From the NCBI GenBank assembly GCA_030066685.1, contig JASJBF010000008.1, positions 62,001-126,000 of the forward strand: 64,000 nucleotides of DNA, read 5' to 3'. The translations under genes and the position numbers were made by a program. This DNA comes from Kiloniellales bacterium. Its GTDB lineage: Bacteria > Pseudomonadota > Alphaproteobacteria > Kiloniellales > JAKSBE01. Under the pieces are notes generated by a model. It was not told the DNA's origin. It saw only the letters and a list, made by a program, of their open reading frames with translations, and did not search any database. Below, one piece after another: positions 38,343 to 46,953 of the stretch (its first letter is position 1; every line of letters starts with the position of its first letter).

Positions 38343-39221
38343 TCAGTTGCAGGTCACCTCGCGGACCGGCGCATAGCCCTTGTCGCGGATGATGCACTGG
38401 CCCTCATCGCTGAGGATGAAGTCGAGGTACTTCTTGATCTCGCCGGTCGGCTCGCCGTTGGTGTACATCAGCAGCGGGCGGGCGATCGGATAGCTGCCGT
38501 CGGCGGCCGTCTTGACGCTCGGCATCACGCAGTCTTTCCCGTCCTGGGCGACGCAGGCCAGCTTGACGTGGTCGGTGGCGTAGGCGAGGCCGCTGTAGCC
38601 GATCGCGCAGGGCGTTTTCTCGACCAGATCAACGACGTCCTTCGAGCCGTGCATGTCGCGGGTCCCCATGCGGTAGTCCCGCGCCTTGCCGAGGACAGCC
38701 TTGCGGAAATAGGCATAAGTGCCGGAGTTGTTCTGGCGGCTGACCAGGACCATCTCCTGGTCCTTGCAACCCGGAACCTCGAGCCCGATGTCCGTCCACT
38801 TCTCGATGTCGCTTTCCTCACCGTAGATCTCTGCCAGTTGGGGGATCGAGAGGATCTTGGCCGGGTTGTCCTTGTGCAGGAAGACGGCGAGCGCGTCGAA
38901 GCCGACGGTGTGCTCGACCGGGTTCTGGCCCTTGGATTTGGCGAGCTCCAGCTCCTTACTCTTCATCGCCCGGCTGGCGTTGGCGATGTCCACGGTGCCG
39001 TTGATCATCGCGGCGATTCCGGTCCCCGAGCCGCCGCCGGTCACCGCGACGGCGACGTCGGAATTGACCTTCTGGTAGGCCTCCGCCCAGGCTTGGGCGA
39101 CATTGACCAGGGTGTCCGAGCCTTTGTTCTGGATCAGCTCGCGGGCCTCCACCGAGACGCTCAGTGAGACGGCGCCCGCGGCGATCATGGCGGCGACGGA
39201 AAATCTGGCGGTCTTGTGCAT
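38343..39221 (-). CDS. pstS: Phosphate-binding protein PstS
   Basis: The 292-residue exported protein has a signal peptide (FSVAAMIAAGAVSLSVSVEA, cleavage near residue 26) and the PstS start IQNKGSDTLVNVAQ. The phosphate-ligating regions appear as GSDTL, VTGGGSGTGIAAMINGTVD, and SRQNNSGTYAYF, the last with the SGT loop. Two cysteine pairs at the C-terminal half (CKDQE, CAIGYSG, CVAQDGKDC, CIIRDKG..C) may form disulfides. GAGGGAGG precedes the ATG. It is the first gene after the PHO-box array and a terminator follows it. Confidence 0.95.
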   Translation of the reverse strand: MHKTARFSVAAMIAAGAVSLSVSVEARELIQNKGSDTLVNVAQAWAEAYQKVNSDVAVAVTGGGSGTGIAAMINGTVDIANASRAMKSKELELAKSKGQNPVEHTVGFDALAVFLHKDNPAKILSIPQLAEIYGEESDIEKWTDIGLEVPGCKDQEMVLVSRQNNSGTYAYFRKAVLGKARDYRMGTRDMHGSKDVVDLVEKTPCAIGYSGLAYATDHVKLACVAQDGKDCVMPSVKTAADGSYPIARPLLMYTNGEPTGEIKKYLDFILSDEGQCIIRDKGYAPVREVTCN

Positions 39222-39315
39222 GGTTCCTCCCTCATGCGGCCGGGGCCAAAGGCCTCGGTCCGCAGCGATCCAAGAATGCGCTAGATCAATTTTCTCTGGG
39301 GAGACTGCCAGGCGT

Positions 39316-39355
39316 TTGTTATGGATTTGTCATGAGGGTGAAAAATTTCTGTCAT
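39316..39355. promoter_or_regulatory. PHO-box-like array upstream of pstS
   Basis: On the plus strand TTGTTAT (39316), TTGTCAT (39327), a degraded GTGAAAA (39338) and CTGTCAT (39349) follow each other with exact 11-bp period, matching the (T/C)TGTCAT half-sites of PhoB. The array is 95-134 bp upstream of pstS, which lies on the minus strand, so the repeat runs opposite to that gene. Confidence 0.7.
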
Positions 39356-39402
39356 ATTCACCGCGGTCGGGAGGAAAGCCCTTCAATGCTTCCGCGCTTT
39401 CG

Positions 39403-40728
39403 CTAGCCGGCCTTGGAGAGTTCTGCCTCGGGTTCCGTGCGGACTCGCGATCCCGGGAAGTGGCAACTGAATGTCGTGCCTTTGCCCACGTCGCTGGCGA
39501 TCCTGAGCTCCGCCGAATAGCGGTCCAGCACCTGCTTGACGATCGCCAGACCGAGGCCGCTTCCGCCGGAGCGGCGCGATCGCCCGGCGTCGACCCTGTA
39601 GAAGCGCTCTGTGAGCCGCGGCAGGTGGTAGGCGGCGATGCCTTGCCCGTTGTCCCGGACCGAGAGGCTGGCGCCTTCGGTGTTTCTCTGCCAGTCGATG
39701 TCGACCCGGGTGCCGGCCGGCGTGTGCCGCACGGCGTTGAAAATCAGGTTCGAGAAGGCGCTGCGCAGCTCGCCTTCCTCGCCGAGGAGCTGGACGGTCG
39801 GGTCCATCTCGAGCCGGAGGCTGTGCCGCCTGTCGCCGCTGAGCATCCGGGCCTCGGCCAGGATCTCGGCCAGGATCTCGGCGACCGGCACCGCGGCTTC
39901 GGCCAGGGGCCGATCCGCCATCTCCAGGCGCGACAGTGTGAGAAGATCGTCGACCAGCGCCTGCATGCGTTCGGCTTGCTGGTCCATCTGCGCCACCGGA
40001 ATGCGCCACTGCGGCTGTTCCACCGCCAACTCCTGCAGCGCCTCGAGGTAGCCGCGGAACACCGTGATCGGTGTTCGCAGCTCGTGGGACACGCTGGCCA
40101 GGAAGTCCCGGCGCGCCTGCTCCAGTCGGAACACCGGGGTGATATCCCGCGCCACCAGCAGGCGTTCGTGCTGGTTGCCGAAGGCCGCGGTGATCTGGAG
40201 GCTCAGCATCCAGGCGCCATTGGCCGGGGAGGGCACCTCCAGGGGCCGCGACGACCGGCCCGCAGCCAGGTCGTCCTCCAGGATCGGGTGAACCACCACC
40301 CCGGTTATGTCCTTGCCCAAATCGGCGGGCCAGCGAAGCCCCAGGAGCTTTCGGGCGGCGGGATTGAACCAAGAAATTGCACCGGTCTCGGAGAGGACGA
40401 CGATGGCATCCGGCAGAGTCCCGGCGGCCTCCCGGTAGTCGGAGAGAAAGCCGATCAGGCGCCGCCCGCGCCGCCGCTTGCGCAGCCGCTCGCGTTGCAG
40501 GCCATCGAAGACCGCCTCCCAGACGCCCAGGGAGACCGGCAGGCGAAACCCTCGGCGCCGTCTGATCCAGGATTGCAGGAGCAGGAAGTTCGCCAGGTGC
40601 CAGCCGAGGTAGCCGATCAGGCCCAACCCCAGCAGGAGCCGGGTGCCTCCGAAAAGCAACCCCAGGAGGACCAGCGCCAGGCCGACGGCGGCGACGAAAG
40701 CGAGCTCGTTTCGCCAGGCCCGGATCAA
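39403..40728 (-). CDS. phoR: Phosphate regulon sensor kinase PhoR
   Basis: I take the start at a TTG (40728) that overlaps the phoB stop as TTGA, giving 441 residues; an ATG-based start would fall inside phoB in another frame. Two membrane helices (about 8-28 and 32-50) are followed by a PAS-like region ([26 protein letters not shown]), the dimerisation/phosphorylation site [14 protein letters not shown], the N-box [14 protein letters not shown], the D-box DNGQGI and the G-box [12 protein letters not shown]. It is the sensor partner of PhoB and reads phosphate supply through the Pst complex and PhoU. The pstS gene follows it. Confidence 0.92.
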   Translation of the reverse strand: MIRAWRNELAFVAAVGLALVLLGLLFGGTRLLLGLGLIGYLGWHLANFLLLQSWIRRRRGFRLPVSLGVWEAVFDGLQRERLRKRRRGRRLIGFLSDYREAAGTLPDAIVVLSETGAISWFNPAARKLLGLRWPADLGKDITGVVVHPILEDDLAAGRSSRPLEVPSPANGAWMLSLQITAAFGNQHERLLVARDITPVFRLEQARRDFLASVSHELRTPITVFRGYLEALQELAVEQPQWRIPVAQMDQQAERMQALVDDLLTLSRLEMADRPLAEAAVPVAEILAEILAEARMLSGDRRHSLRLEMDPTVQLLGEEGELRSAFSNLIFNAVRHTPAGTRVDIDWQRNTEGASLSVRDNGQGIAAYHLPRLTERFYRVDAGRSRRSGGSGLGLAIVKQVLDRYSAELRIASDVGKGTTFSCHFPGSRVRTEPEAELSKAG

Positions 40729-41420
40729 GATTGGCCCCGGGTCGAAAACCGGTAGCCGCTGCCGTGCACTGTCTGGATCAGCCGGTTGTGTCCGCTGGCC
40801 TCGAGCGTCTTCCTCAGGTTGCTGACGTGCATGTCCACCGTGCGCGGGCTGACGTGGATGTTCCGACCCCAGACCAGGTCGAGCAGCTGATCGCGGCTGT
40901 AGACCCGCTCCGGGTGCGTCATGAGGACGTGGAGCAGGCGGAACTCGGTCGGTGCGAGGTCGAGGTCCCGCTCGCCGACCGTGACCCGGTGGCTGACGGG
41001 ATCGAGCAGCAGGCCGTTCACCTTCACCGTGTCGTCGGTCGCTTCGGGCTTCATGCGGCGCAGCACGGCCTCGATCCGCGCCACCAGTTCCTTCGGGGCG
41101 AAGGGCTTGGTGACGTAGTCGTCGGCCCCGTCCCGCAGGCCCCGGACCTTGTCCTCTTCCTCGCCGCGCGCGGTGAGCATGATGACCGGGATCGATCTTG
41201 TCGCGGGATCGCGGCGCAGCAGCTTGACGAAGTCGATTCCCGATCGCCCCGGCAGCATCCAATCGAGCAGAATCAGGTCGGGGGTGTCCCGAAGGATCTC
41301 CGCCTCGGCCTGTGCGGCATCGCCCGCCTCCGCGTAGGAGAAGCCCGCCCGCGACAGGGCGAAACCGATCATCTCACGGATCGTCGGCTCGTCGTCCACC
41401 ACGAGGATCTTGCCGGCCAT
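40725..41420 (-). CDS. phoB: Phosphate regulon response regulator PhoB
   Basis: The 231-residue regulator has a receiver domain (about 1-125: acidic VVDDEPT, phosphoacceptor Asp in [13 protein letters not shown], Thr in [14 protein letters not shown], Lys in [11 protein letters not shown]) and a winged-helix OmpR-type DNA-binding domain (about 130-230, [51 protein letters not shown]). It is the usual length for PhoB and is followed by phoR with a 4-bp overlap. The predicted target is the PHO-box-like array in front of pstS. Confidence 0.95.
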   Translation of the reverse strand: MAGKILVVDDEPTIREMIGFALSRAGFSYAEAGDAAQAEAEILRDTPDLILLDWMLPGRSGIDFVKLLRRDPATRSIPVIMLTARGEEEDKVRGLRDGADDYVTKPFAPKELVARIEAVLRRMKPEATDDTVKVNGLLLDPVSHRVTVGERDLDLAPTEFRLLHVLMTHPERVYSRDQLLDLVWGRNIHVSPRTVDMHVSNLRKTLEASGHNRLIQTVHGSGYRFSTRGQS

Positions 41421-41538
41421 CGCTCAAATCCCGCTGCCCCCAGTGCGCCTGTCTAGAGGCAGACCTCCCTGTTCCGCCACGTCGAAGCGCCTCCAAGCGG
41501 ACCCGAGGCAATGCTTCGACAGTCTCGCATAGGTGTCG

Positions 41539-41552
41539 CTGATTTGGATCAA
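41539..41552. promoter_or_regulatory. FNR-like box, one mismatch
   Basis: CTGATTTGGATCAA differs from TTGAT-N4-ATCAA only at the first base. Its centre is about 125 bp from the phoB start on the minus strand. Confidence 0.5.
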
Positions 41553-41666
41553 TTTATCGGGTCGTCCGACGGAGGCGCTGGCTGTCCAGTCGCGAGAGGT
41601 CCGCCTACGTCCCCCGGTCCAAGAAACCAATCGAATCGGCTCAATTCTCGACAGTTCCGCCAAAAA

Positions 41667-41680
41667 TTGATCAAGGTCAA
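41667..41680. promoter_or_regulatory. FNR-like box upstream of DUF47-PiT genes
   Basis: TTGATCAAGGTCAA matches TTGAT-N4-ATCAA except for one base in the second arm. Its centre is about 164 bp before the DUF47 start. It is a second possible link between oxygen and phosphate uptake in the window. Confidence 0.62.
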
Positions 41681-41837
41681 AACTTTCTTGGCCGCTATCC
41701 GCTACTCTTCGATGACAAGCGGCGAAGTCAGACCTCGACTCTTGAGGTCTCTTCAAGGCCGGCTTGGGGGGCCAGCGTCCGATCGCCGTGTGCCGGCGCA
41801 AGCGCTGGAAGCTGAAGCAGGAGGAGGATAGTCGCTC

Positions 41838-42518
41838 ATGGCCAGAACCAGTCCCTTCGCAAGCCTGTTCGGCCGTTCGCCGATCAAGCCGATGCAAGAG
41901 CACATCAAGGTCGTAACCCGCTGCGCCGGCGAGGTGCCGGGCTTGTTCGAAGCGCTCTGCGCTGGGGATCAGGGCAAGGTGGCCGAGTTCAAGGATCGGA
42001 TCTTCGCCCTCGAACAAGAGGCCGACGACATCAAGAACGAGCTCCGCGCCCATCTGCCGAAGAGCCTTCTGATGCCGGTCGACCGGCGCGATCTACTCGA
42101 AGTGCTCGACATGCAGGACTCCATCGCCGACACGGCGCAGGACATCGCAGGGCTGCTCGTCGAGCGCCCGATGGAGGTCCCGGACAGCCTCAAGGAGCCG
42201 CTGGTTGCCCTGGCGCGCCGTTGCGTTCAGGCCTGCGACAAGGCGGCCGAGGTGATCGGAGAGCTCGATGAACTCGTCGAGACCGGGTTCCGCGGACGCG
42301 AGTCGGAGCGAGTCTCCGAGATGGTCGACGAGCTGAACAAGATCGAGGACGACACCGACCAGATGGGCATGGACCTGACGCATCGCCTCTTCGCGCAGGA
42401 AGACGAGATGAAGCCCGTCTCGGTGATGTTCTGGTACCAGCTGATCCAGTGGATCGGCGACTTGGCGGACTACGCAGAAAAGGTTGGCAATCGGCTGCGC
42501 CTCTTGCTCGCCAGCTGA
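41838..42518 (+). CDS. DUF47/TIGR00153 family PhoU-like protein
   Basis: The 226-residue protein is all-helical with the PhoU-like pattern (KVVTRCAGEVPGLFEAL, LEQEADDIKNELRAHLPKS, VDRRDLLEVLDMQDSIADT). Members are found next to low-affinity phosphate transporters and are thought to modulate them. The start has GGAGGATAG upstream. The pit gene follows after 36 bp with a strong ribosome site. Confidence 0.93.
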   Translation: MARTSPFASLFGRSPIKPMQEHIKVVTRCAGEVPGLFEALCAGDQGKVAEFKDRIFALEQEADDIKNELRAHLPKSLLMPVDRRDLLEVLDMQDSIADTAQDIAGLLVERPMEVPDSLKEPLVALARRCVQACDKAAEVIGELDELVETGFRGRESERVSEMVDELNKIEDDTDQMGMDLTHRLFAQEDEMKPVSVMFWYQLIQWIGDLADYAEKVGNRLRLLLAS

Positions 42519-42554
42519 GGGAAGTCCGAACGACAGATAGGGGGAGGAGCGGCC

Positions 42555-43820
42555 ATGGAAGTCATCAATCAGTACGGTATGATCTTGATCACCCTCGGCG
42601 TGGTCTTCGGTCTGTACATGACCTGGGGCATCGGCGCCAATGACGTGGCGAACGTCATGGGTACCTCAGTGGGATCCGGTGCCATCACCGTGACCACGGC
42701 GATCATCATTGCCGCCATCTTCGAGTTCGGCGGCGCCGCGCTGGCCGGGGGGCACGTGACTGCGACGATCCGCAAGGGCATCATCGATCCCAGTCCCATC
42801 GTCAACACGCCGGAGGTTCTGATCTTCGGAATGCTGGCGGCGCTCTTGGCCGCCGCAGTGTGGCTGATGATCGCCTCCTCGCGCGGTTGGCCGGTATCGA
42901 CCACCCATTCGATCGTCGGCGCCGTGGTCGGCTTTGCGATCGCCGGCATTGGACTGGACGCCGTCAAATGGGACAAGATCGGGCAAATCGTGGCCAGTTG
43001 GGTGGTGTCGCCGGTGCTCGGCGGCACGATCGCCTTCATCCTGATGATCAGCATCCGCCGCTTGATCCTGAACACCGACAATCCCTTCCAGAGCGCCAAG
43101 CGTTGGGGCCCGGTCTATGTCTTCCTAGTCGGCTTCGTCATCGCCCTGGTGACGCTGTTCAAGGGACTGAAGCACCTCAAGCTGGATCTCACCATCCCCA
43201 TGAGCTTCCTGGCAGCGGCCGTCATCGGGCTGATCATCGCGGCCATAGGCTGGGCCCTGATCAGTCGTGTCAAGGTCGACGAGGCCGCCGATCAGGACTA
43301 CCACTTCGCCAGCGTCGAAAAGGTCTTTGTGCCGATGATGCTGTTCACCGCCTGCGGCATGGCCTTTGCCCACGGATCGAATGATGTCGCCAACGGTGTC
43401 GGCCCCCTGGCCGCCGTCTACGGCCTGGTCCAATCAGGCGGGGAGGTGGCCCAGAAGTCCGAGCTGCCGATCTGGATCCTGCTGCTCGGCGGGTTCGGCA
43501 TCGTCGTCGGGCTGGCGACCTATGGCTACAAGGTGATGCGGACGATCGGCACCAAGATCACCGAGTTGACGCCGACGCGCGGCTTCAGTGCGACCATGGC
43601 GGCGGCCGCGACGGTCGTCCTGGCTTCGCGGACCGGCATGCCGGTCTCCACCACGCACATTGCCGTCGGTGCGGTGATGGGTGTCGGTTTGGCGCGCGGC
43701 ATCGGGGCGATCGACCTGCGGGTCATCGGTGGGATCGTGGTGTCCTGGATCGTCACCCTGCCGATCGGCGGCGTGCTGGCGGCGCTCTTCTACTTCACAC
43801 TGAAGGGCATATTCACCTAG
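42555..43820 (+). CDS. pit: Low-affinity inorganic phosphate transporter, PiT family
   Basis: The 421-residue protein is a PiT-type permease of normal length. The two inverted repeats are visible as GANDVANVMGTSVGSGAIT near residue 30 and HGSNDVANGVGPLAAVYGL near 275, plus STTHSIVGAVVGFAIAG and STTHIAVGAVMGVGLARG. Ten to twelve hydrophobic segments fit the family. GGGGGAGGAG precedes the ATG. It partners the DUF47 protein and supplies phosphate by proton or cation symport when the supply is ample. Confidence 0.94.
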   Translation: MEVINQYGMILITLGVVFGLYMTWGIGANDVANVMGTSVGSGAITVTTAIIIAAIFEFGGAALAGGHVTATIRKGIIDPSPIVNTPEVLIFGMLAALLAAAVWLMIASSRGWPVSTTHSIVGAVVGFAIAGIGLDAVKWDKIGQIVASWVVSPVLGGTIAFILMISIRRLILNTDNPFQSAKRWGPVYVFLVGFVIALVTLFKGLKHLKLDLTIPMSFLAAAVIGLIIAAIGWALISRVKVDEAADQDYHFASVEKVFVPMMLFTACGMAFAHGSNDVANGVGPLAAVYGLVQSGGEVAQKSELPIWILLLGGFGIVVGLATYGYKVMRTIGTKITELTPTRGFSATMAAAATVVLASRTGMPVSTTHIAVGAVMGVGLARGIGAIDLRVIGGIVVSWIVTLPIGGVLAALFYFTLKGIFT

Positions 43821-43827
43821 GCTCACG

Positions 43828-43896
43828 GGCCCGCCCCGAGGGCGGGCCGGGCCATCAGAACTGAAGGGGTTGGGCCGGTCCGGTCCGGCCCCTTTT
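43828..43896 (+). terminator. Two hairpins after pit, the second with a T-run
   Basis: GGCCCGCC/GGCGGGCC (43828-43848) forms an 8-bp stem. A second hairpin, GGGCCGG/CCGGCCC (43872-43891), has loop TCCGGT and is followed by TTTT (43893-43896). The second fits an intrinsic terminator for the rightward transcript and both lie just before the convergent phosphatase stop. Confidence 0.75.
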
Positions 43897-43906
43897 GCTT
43901 GATGCG

Positions 43907-45346
43907 CTAAACGGCGAGGGCCGCCGGCTCCTGCTCCTTGACCTCGAGCGCGTTGGTGAGGTCGAGCAGGGCTTCGGCGGGGTACTCCAAGGGGACCAGG
44001 TCCTGGCCAAGCCCGACGAAGACCGCCAAGTTGTGCGGGTTGGCGCTGTAGACGATGTGGTGGTTGCGGATGTTTCCGGCGTCCAGCCAAAGGGTCCCTT
44101 CGGGCGATAGGGGCGTGTGACCGACGATGAAGGCGGTGTCTTCGTCGACGCCGAGTCTGGTCCTTAAGGCGTTGACGTGCCTCTTGCCGTAGCCGCCGGG
44201 ATGGTTGGGCCGCCGGACCCGGTTCCAGATGATCTCCTGCCCCAGGCGGTGGCGGCTGCGGATGTTCACCAAGTCGGACACGGTCACATCGCTGCGCGGT
44301 GGGCCGCCGTGGCAGGCAATGCAGCGCTTGGACCTCACCACGTAGGGCAGCAGCTCGAAGAACTCCGCCAGCGCATCCGCATAGGCCGGGCCGCGCAGCT
44401 CTTTGGCGCGGCGCTTCAGCAGGACACCCTGCGGCACGCCGCCCTTGCCCACGGACTCGTCGAAGCTCTCGTGGTTGCCCCGAAGGTAGAAGACGTTCCG
44501 CGGCAAGCGGGCCTTCAGCTTGAGAATCAAGTCCAGCATGAGGAGCGAACCGTCCATCTGCGTCAGGTCGGTCTCTCCCTGCGGATGAACCGCGTCGCCC
44601 AGGAACACCAGGTTGGCTTTGCCTTGTTCGAGCAGATCCAGAAGGGCGTTTTCGCTCAGGACTTTGAGAAGGTTGTCCAGGTTGGCGTGCAGGTCGCCGA
44701 CGATCACAGGCGACGGCCCGTCCGGCAGGCTCAGAAGGCCGCCTGGCAGGCCCAGCGAATCCCTCGGTCGATAGGCTTCGTCTCGCAGAATTAAGTTGAC
44801 CCCGCGCAGCGCCATCAGCGCCTGCTCCGGCGCCAGCAGCTCGATCGGACCGCCGAAGATGCGGCGGATCTCCCTGAGGCAGGCGCGGCGCCGGCTGGCC
44901 GGACCGTCGATCCCCTCGGCAGCTCCGACGCGCGAGACATAGGTCTCTCCGCCGGGGTCGAGGCGGGTGATCGTGATCCGGCCGTCCTTGTTGGCGATCT
45001 CGAGCTGCCTCTTCGCAACGCTCTTGGGGAACTTGAAAAGCCGCTGGCAGGTCTCGTCGCCGCGCCCGAGGCGGAGCTTGCTTCCATCCCGGATCCGCAG
45101 GAACCCGGCAACCGTCTCAGCGCAACCCTCACGCTCGGCCAGGATCCAGTCCCTGGTCGTCCGCCGATCGCCGTCGAGTTGGCATTCGGGACGAAGCCAG
45201 AGAGACCGGCCCCCCAGGTCGAACTGGACCGCTGCGACCTCTGCCGACACAAGGAGACGCCCGACCAAAAGCTGCGGCTCAGCCGTCAGCGACACCGCAT
45301 CCTTTGGGTCGGTCTGAAAGAACAAATCCCGAACCCGGTCTAGCAC
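43907..45346 (-). CDS. FHA domain fused to a PPP-like metallophosphatase
   Basis: I place the start at a GTG (45346, VLDRVRDLFFQ) because the frame before it overlaps the adjoining P-loop gene; the product then has 479 residues. The N-terminal half holds an FHA-like domain (about 90-155: LRLGRGDETCQRLFKFP, QLEIANKDGRITI, GETYVS), usually a phosphothreonine binder. The C-terminal half has the metallophosphoesterase motifs GDLHAN, FLGDAVH, YLRGNHES, ACHGGPP and VGHTPL, whose RGNHES form is typical of the PPP (Ser/Thr phosphatase) type. Substrate is unknown; phosphoprotein is likely, nucleic acid ends possible. It follows the P-loop gene by 41 bp. Confidence 0.83.
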   Translation of the reverse strand: MLDRVRDLFFQTDPKDAVSLTAEPQLLVGRLLVSAEVAAVQFDLGGRSLWLRPECQLDGDRRTTRDWILAEREGCAETVAGFLRIRDGSKLRLGRGDETCQRLFKFPKSVAKRQLEIANKDGRITITRLDPGGETYVSRVGAAEGIDGPASRRRACLREIRRIFGGPIELLAPEQALMALRGVNLILRDEAYRPRDSLGLPGGLLSLPDGPSPVIVGDLHANLDNLLKVLSENALLDLLEQGKANLVFLGDAVHPQGETDLTQMDGSLLMLDLILKLKARLPRNVFYLRGNHESFDESVGKGGVPQGVLLKRRAKELRGPAYADALAEFFELLPYVVRSKRCIACHGGPPRSDVTVSDLVNIRSRHRLGQEIIWNRVRRPNHPGGYGKRHVNALRTRLGVDEDTAFIVGHTPLSPEGTLWLDAGNIRNHHIVYSANPHNLAVFVGLGQDLVPLEYPAEALLDLTNALEVKEQEPAALAV

Positions 45347-45387
45347 TGTCCCGCCCTTTGCTCTCCCCCGTCCTGCGCTTAGAGCGT

Positions 45388-46041
45388 TCAGTCCTCCCTG
45401 GCAGGCATGGCTAAATCCTTGGGCAGGCCCTCGAACTCGTCTCTGACATAGATCAAAATTCCGGCCCGCTTGAAGTGTAGTGCGGCCTGACGATACACGT
45501 CCAGTTGCTTCTCCACCTGCGCCAGGGTCACGTCCCGATCGATGGGGTGGACTTCGCGCTTCTGCCGCTCCAGGCGCCCCTCGAGGATCTCGGCGGCCGG
45601 CGGTATCAGGAACTCGAACACGAAGCGCGCCCGCCAATTGGTGGAAAGAAAGTGAGTTTTCGCAGGCGGTAGGAGAATCCGGGCGTGGTCGAGTTCGGGT
45701 GGCGGATCGGCCTCCAGCCACTCCCGGTCGAAGACCGTCAGGGCCTCCTTGTGTCCGACAAAGGGAAATCCAAGGTGCACCTCCCGCGGGCGAAGGGACA
45801 GGGCCTGAGCCCGCCACCAGATGTCCAGCGTGAGGTCGATGTAACCCTCCTCCGGCCAGCCTCCGATCTTCCGCACGAGCCGCGACTTCCCCGACCCGGG
45901 CGGTCCGGTCAGGATCAGCTGCCGGTACTTTATGCTCTTCGGGAAAGGAACCCCTTTGATGTCCTGAAGCTCCGTGATCGGCACCAGGTCTAGAAATGCT
46001 GACCCTTGGGTGGTTCTCGGTTCCGGATCGGCGGCCATCAT
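45388..46041 (-). CDS. P-loop NTPase / kinase-like protein next to FHA-phosphatase
   Basis: I start at the ATG at 46041 (MMAADPEPRTT), giving 217 residues; the frame is open further upstream but is low-complexity there. A Walker A motif (LILTGPPGSGKSRLVRKIG) lies near residue 45, followed by a GYIDLTLDIWW strand with acidic residues that could be Walker B. The C-terminal half (RLERQKREVHPIDRDVTLAQVEKQLDVYRQAALH) is helical and charged, like the lid of small kinases. I do not recognise the family. Its placement directly upstream of an FHA-phosphatase suggests a kinase/phosphatase pair. Confidence 0.7.
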   Translation of the reverse strand: MMAADPEPRTTQGSAFLDLVPITELQDIKGVPFPKSIKYRQLILTGPPGSGKSRLVRKIGGWPEEGYIDLTLDIWWRAQALSLRPREVHLGFPFVGHKEALTVFDREWLEADPPPELDHARILLPPAKTHFLSTNWRARFVFEFLIPPAAEILEGRLERQKREVHPIDRDVTLAQVEKQLDVYRQAALHFKRAGILIYVRDEFEGLPKDLAMPARED

Positions 46042-46443
46042 GGAATTCAAGCAGAACCTACTTCGGCAGTGACCTTGCCCGATGCCGGGAACGAACCTGC
46101 GGTCCGGGCGCCGGATCGGGTAGGGAAAGCGGGTAAAGCCTGACGGGGTCGTGGTGCGGCCAGGCGGCTCTCCGGACCCGGGAGCCCCAGTGTTATACGC
46201 CCCGGCGTCCGTCTCCGCAAAGACGTGACAGCCGGCGGTCCCTTCCGTGCCCTCGAAGGGCCTGTTCGAAACAGGTCCGCCGCCCGCTAACATGAGGCGT
46301 CGTGGGCCCTTCGGACCCACAGATCCGAAGACCGAGGCAGATGTCATCATTCTGCAACACAGGCATCACAAATCCTTCAAGCCTGGGGGCTAGGATTAAA
46401 AGGTTTAGAATCTTTGATTTAGGTGCAATTGCAGCAGGTCTCC
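46042..46443. other. Divergent intergenic region with a 15-bp palindrome
   Basis: About 400 bp between the leftward P-loop gene and the rightward USP-regulator pair. The palindrome at 46261-46275 is annotated separately. I see no other gene, repeat or clear FNR site in it. Confidence 0.5.
46261..46275. repeat. 15-bp inverted repeat, possible operator
   Basis: CCTGTT and AACAGG flank CGA. It sits 169-183 bp upstream of the USP start and has no T-run. It could be a regulator site; no known consensus is claimed. Confidence 0.5.
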
Positions 46444-46953
46444 ATGAATCAGATCGTCGATACCTTGGTAAGGCCAGACAGAGTGAGGGACGAAGCCACG
46501 ACTCCGGCGCCTGTCCTGGTGGCGGTCGAGTTCTCCAAAAGCTCGGAAGCCGCCCTTCGCTGGGCCTGCGACCATGCAGAGGCCGTCGGTGCCCCGCTCG
46601 AGATCCTCCATGTGATTCACGATCCGGCCGACTCGCCGGGCAGCTACAAGCCCGACGTTGGAGATCCGCTCGAGCCGATAGCCGACGTCGCCGAACGACG
46701 GCTTGCCCAATACCTGGACAGCTTCGGCCGCGACAACGCACGGCTCTCCGGCCTTGCCGGCGCGAAGCGGCTTTGCGTCGAAGGGCTGCCGGCCGCGAAG
46801 ATCCTCGACGTCGCGCGGGCCCACAACGCTTGCCTCCTGGTTCTGGGCAGCCGGCCCCGCAACGGTCTCGGGCGGCTCGTGCACGGCTCGACCGCGGTCC
46901 AGATCGCGCGGGAGGCGGCCTTGCCGGTGACCATCGTCAAATCCGACGGCTGA
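46444..46953 (+). CDS. Universal stress protein with altered ATP motif
   Basis: The 169-residue UspA-fold protein has VAVEFSKSSEAALRWACDHA at strand 1 and a C-terminal ATP-like motif GSRPRNGLGRLVHGS in which the second glycine of G-x2-G-x9-G-S is proline, so ATP binding may be weakened. It resembles the USP encoded at 29590 (both have a HVVHDP or HVIHDP and SPGSY segment). I use the ATG at 46444; a GTG at 46423 is possible. It overlaps the regulator start (TGATG), so both are made from one transcript. Confidence 0.88.
   Translation: MNQIVDTLVRPDRVRDEATTPAPVLVAVEFSKSSEAALRWACDHAEAVGAPLEILHVIHDPADSPGSYKPDVGDPLEPIADVAERRLAQYLDSFGRDNARLSGLAGAKRLCVEGLPAAKILDVARAHNACLLVLGSRPRNGLGRLVHGSTAVQIAREAALPVTIVKSDG

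Larger units (their letters stand above)
41421..41837. other. Divergent promoter region with FNR-like boxes
   Basis: This 417-bp gap separates the leftward phoB operon from the rightward DUF47-PiT genes. It holds the two FNR-like boxes annotated separately. I see no gene with a ribosome site inside it and no convincing PHO box. Confidence 0.5.

Noticed and set aside
39280-39296. FNR half-site near pstS (TAGATCAATTTT)
   Set aside because: Single arm only, no partner at the right distance.
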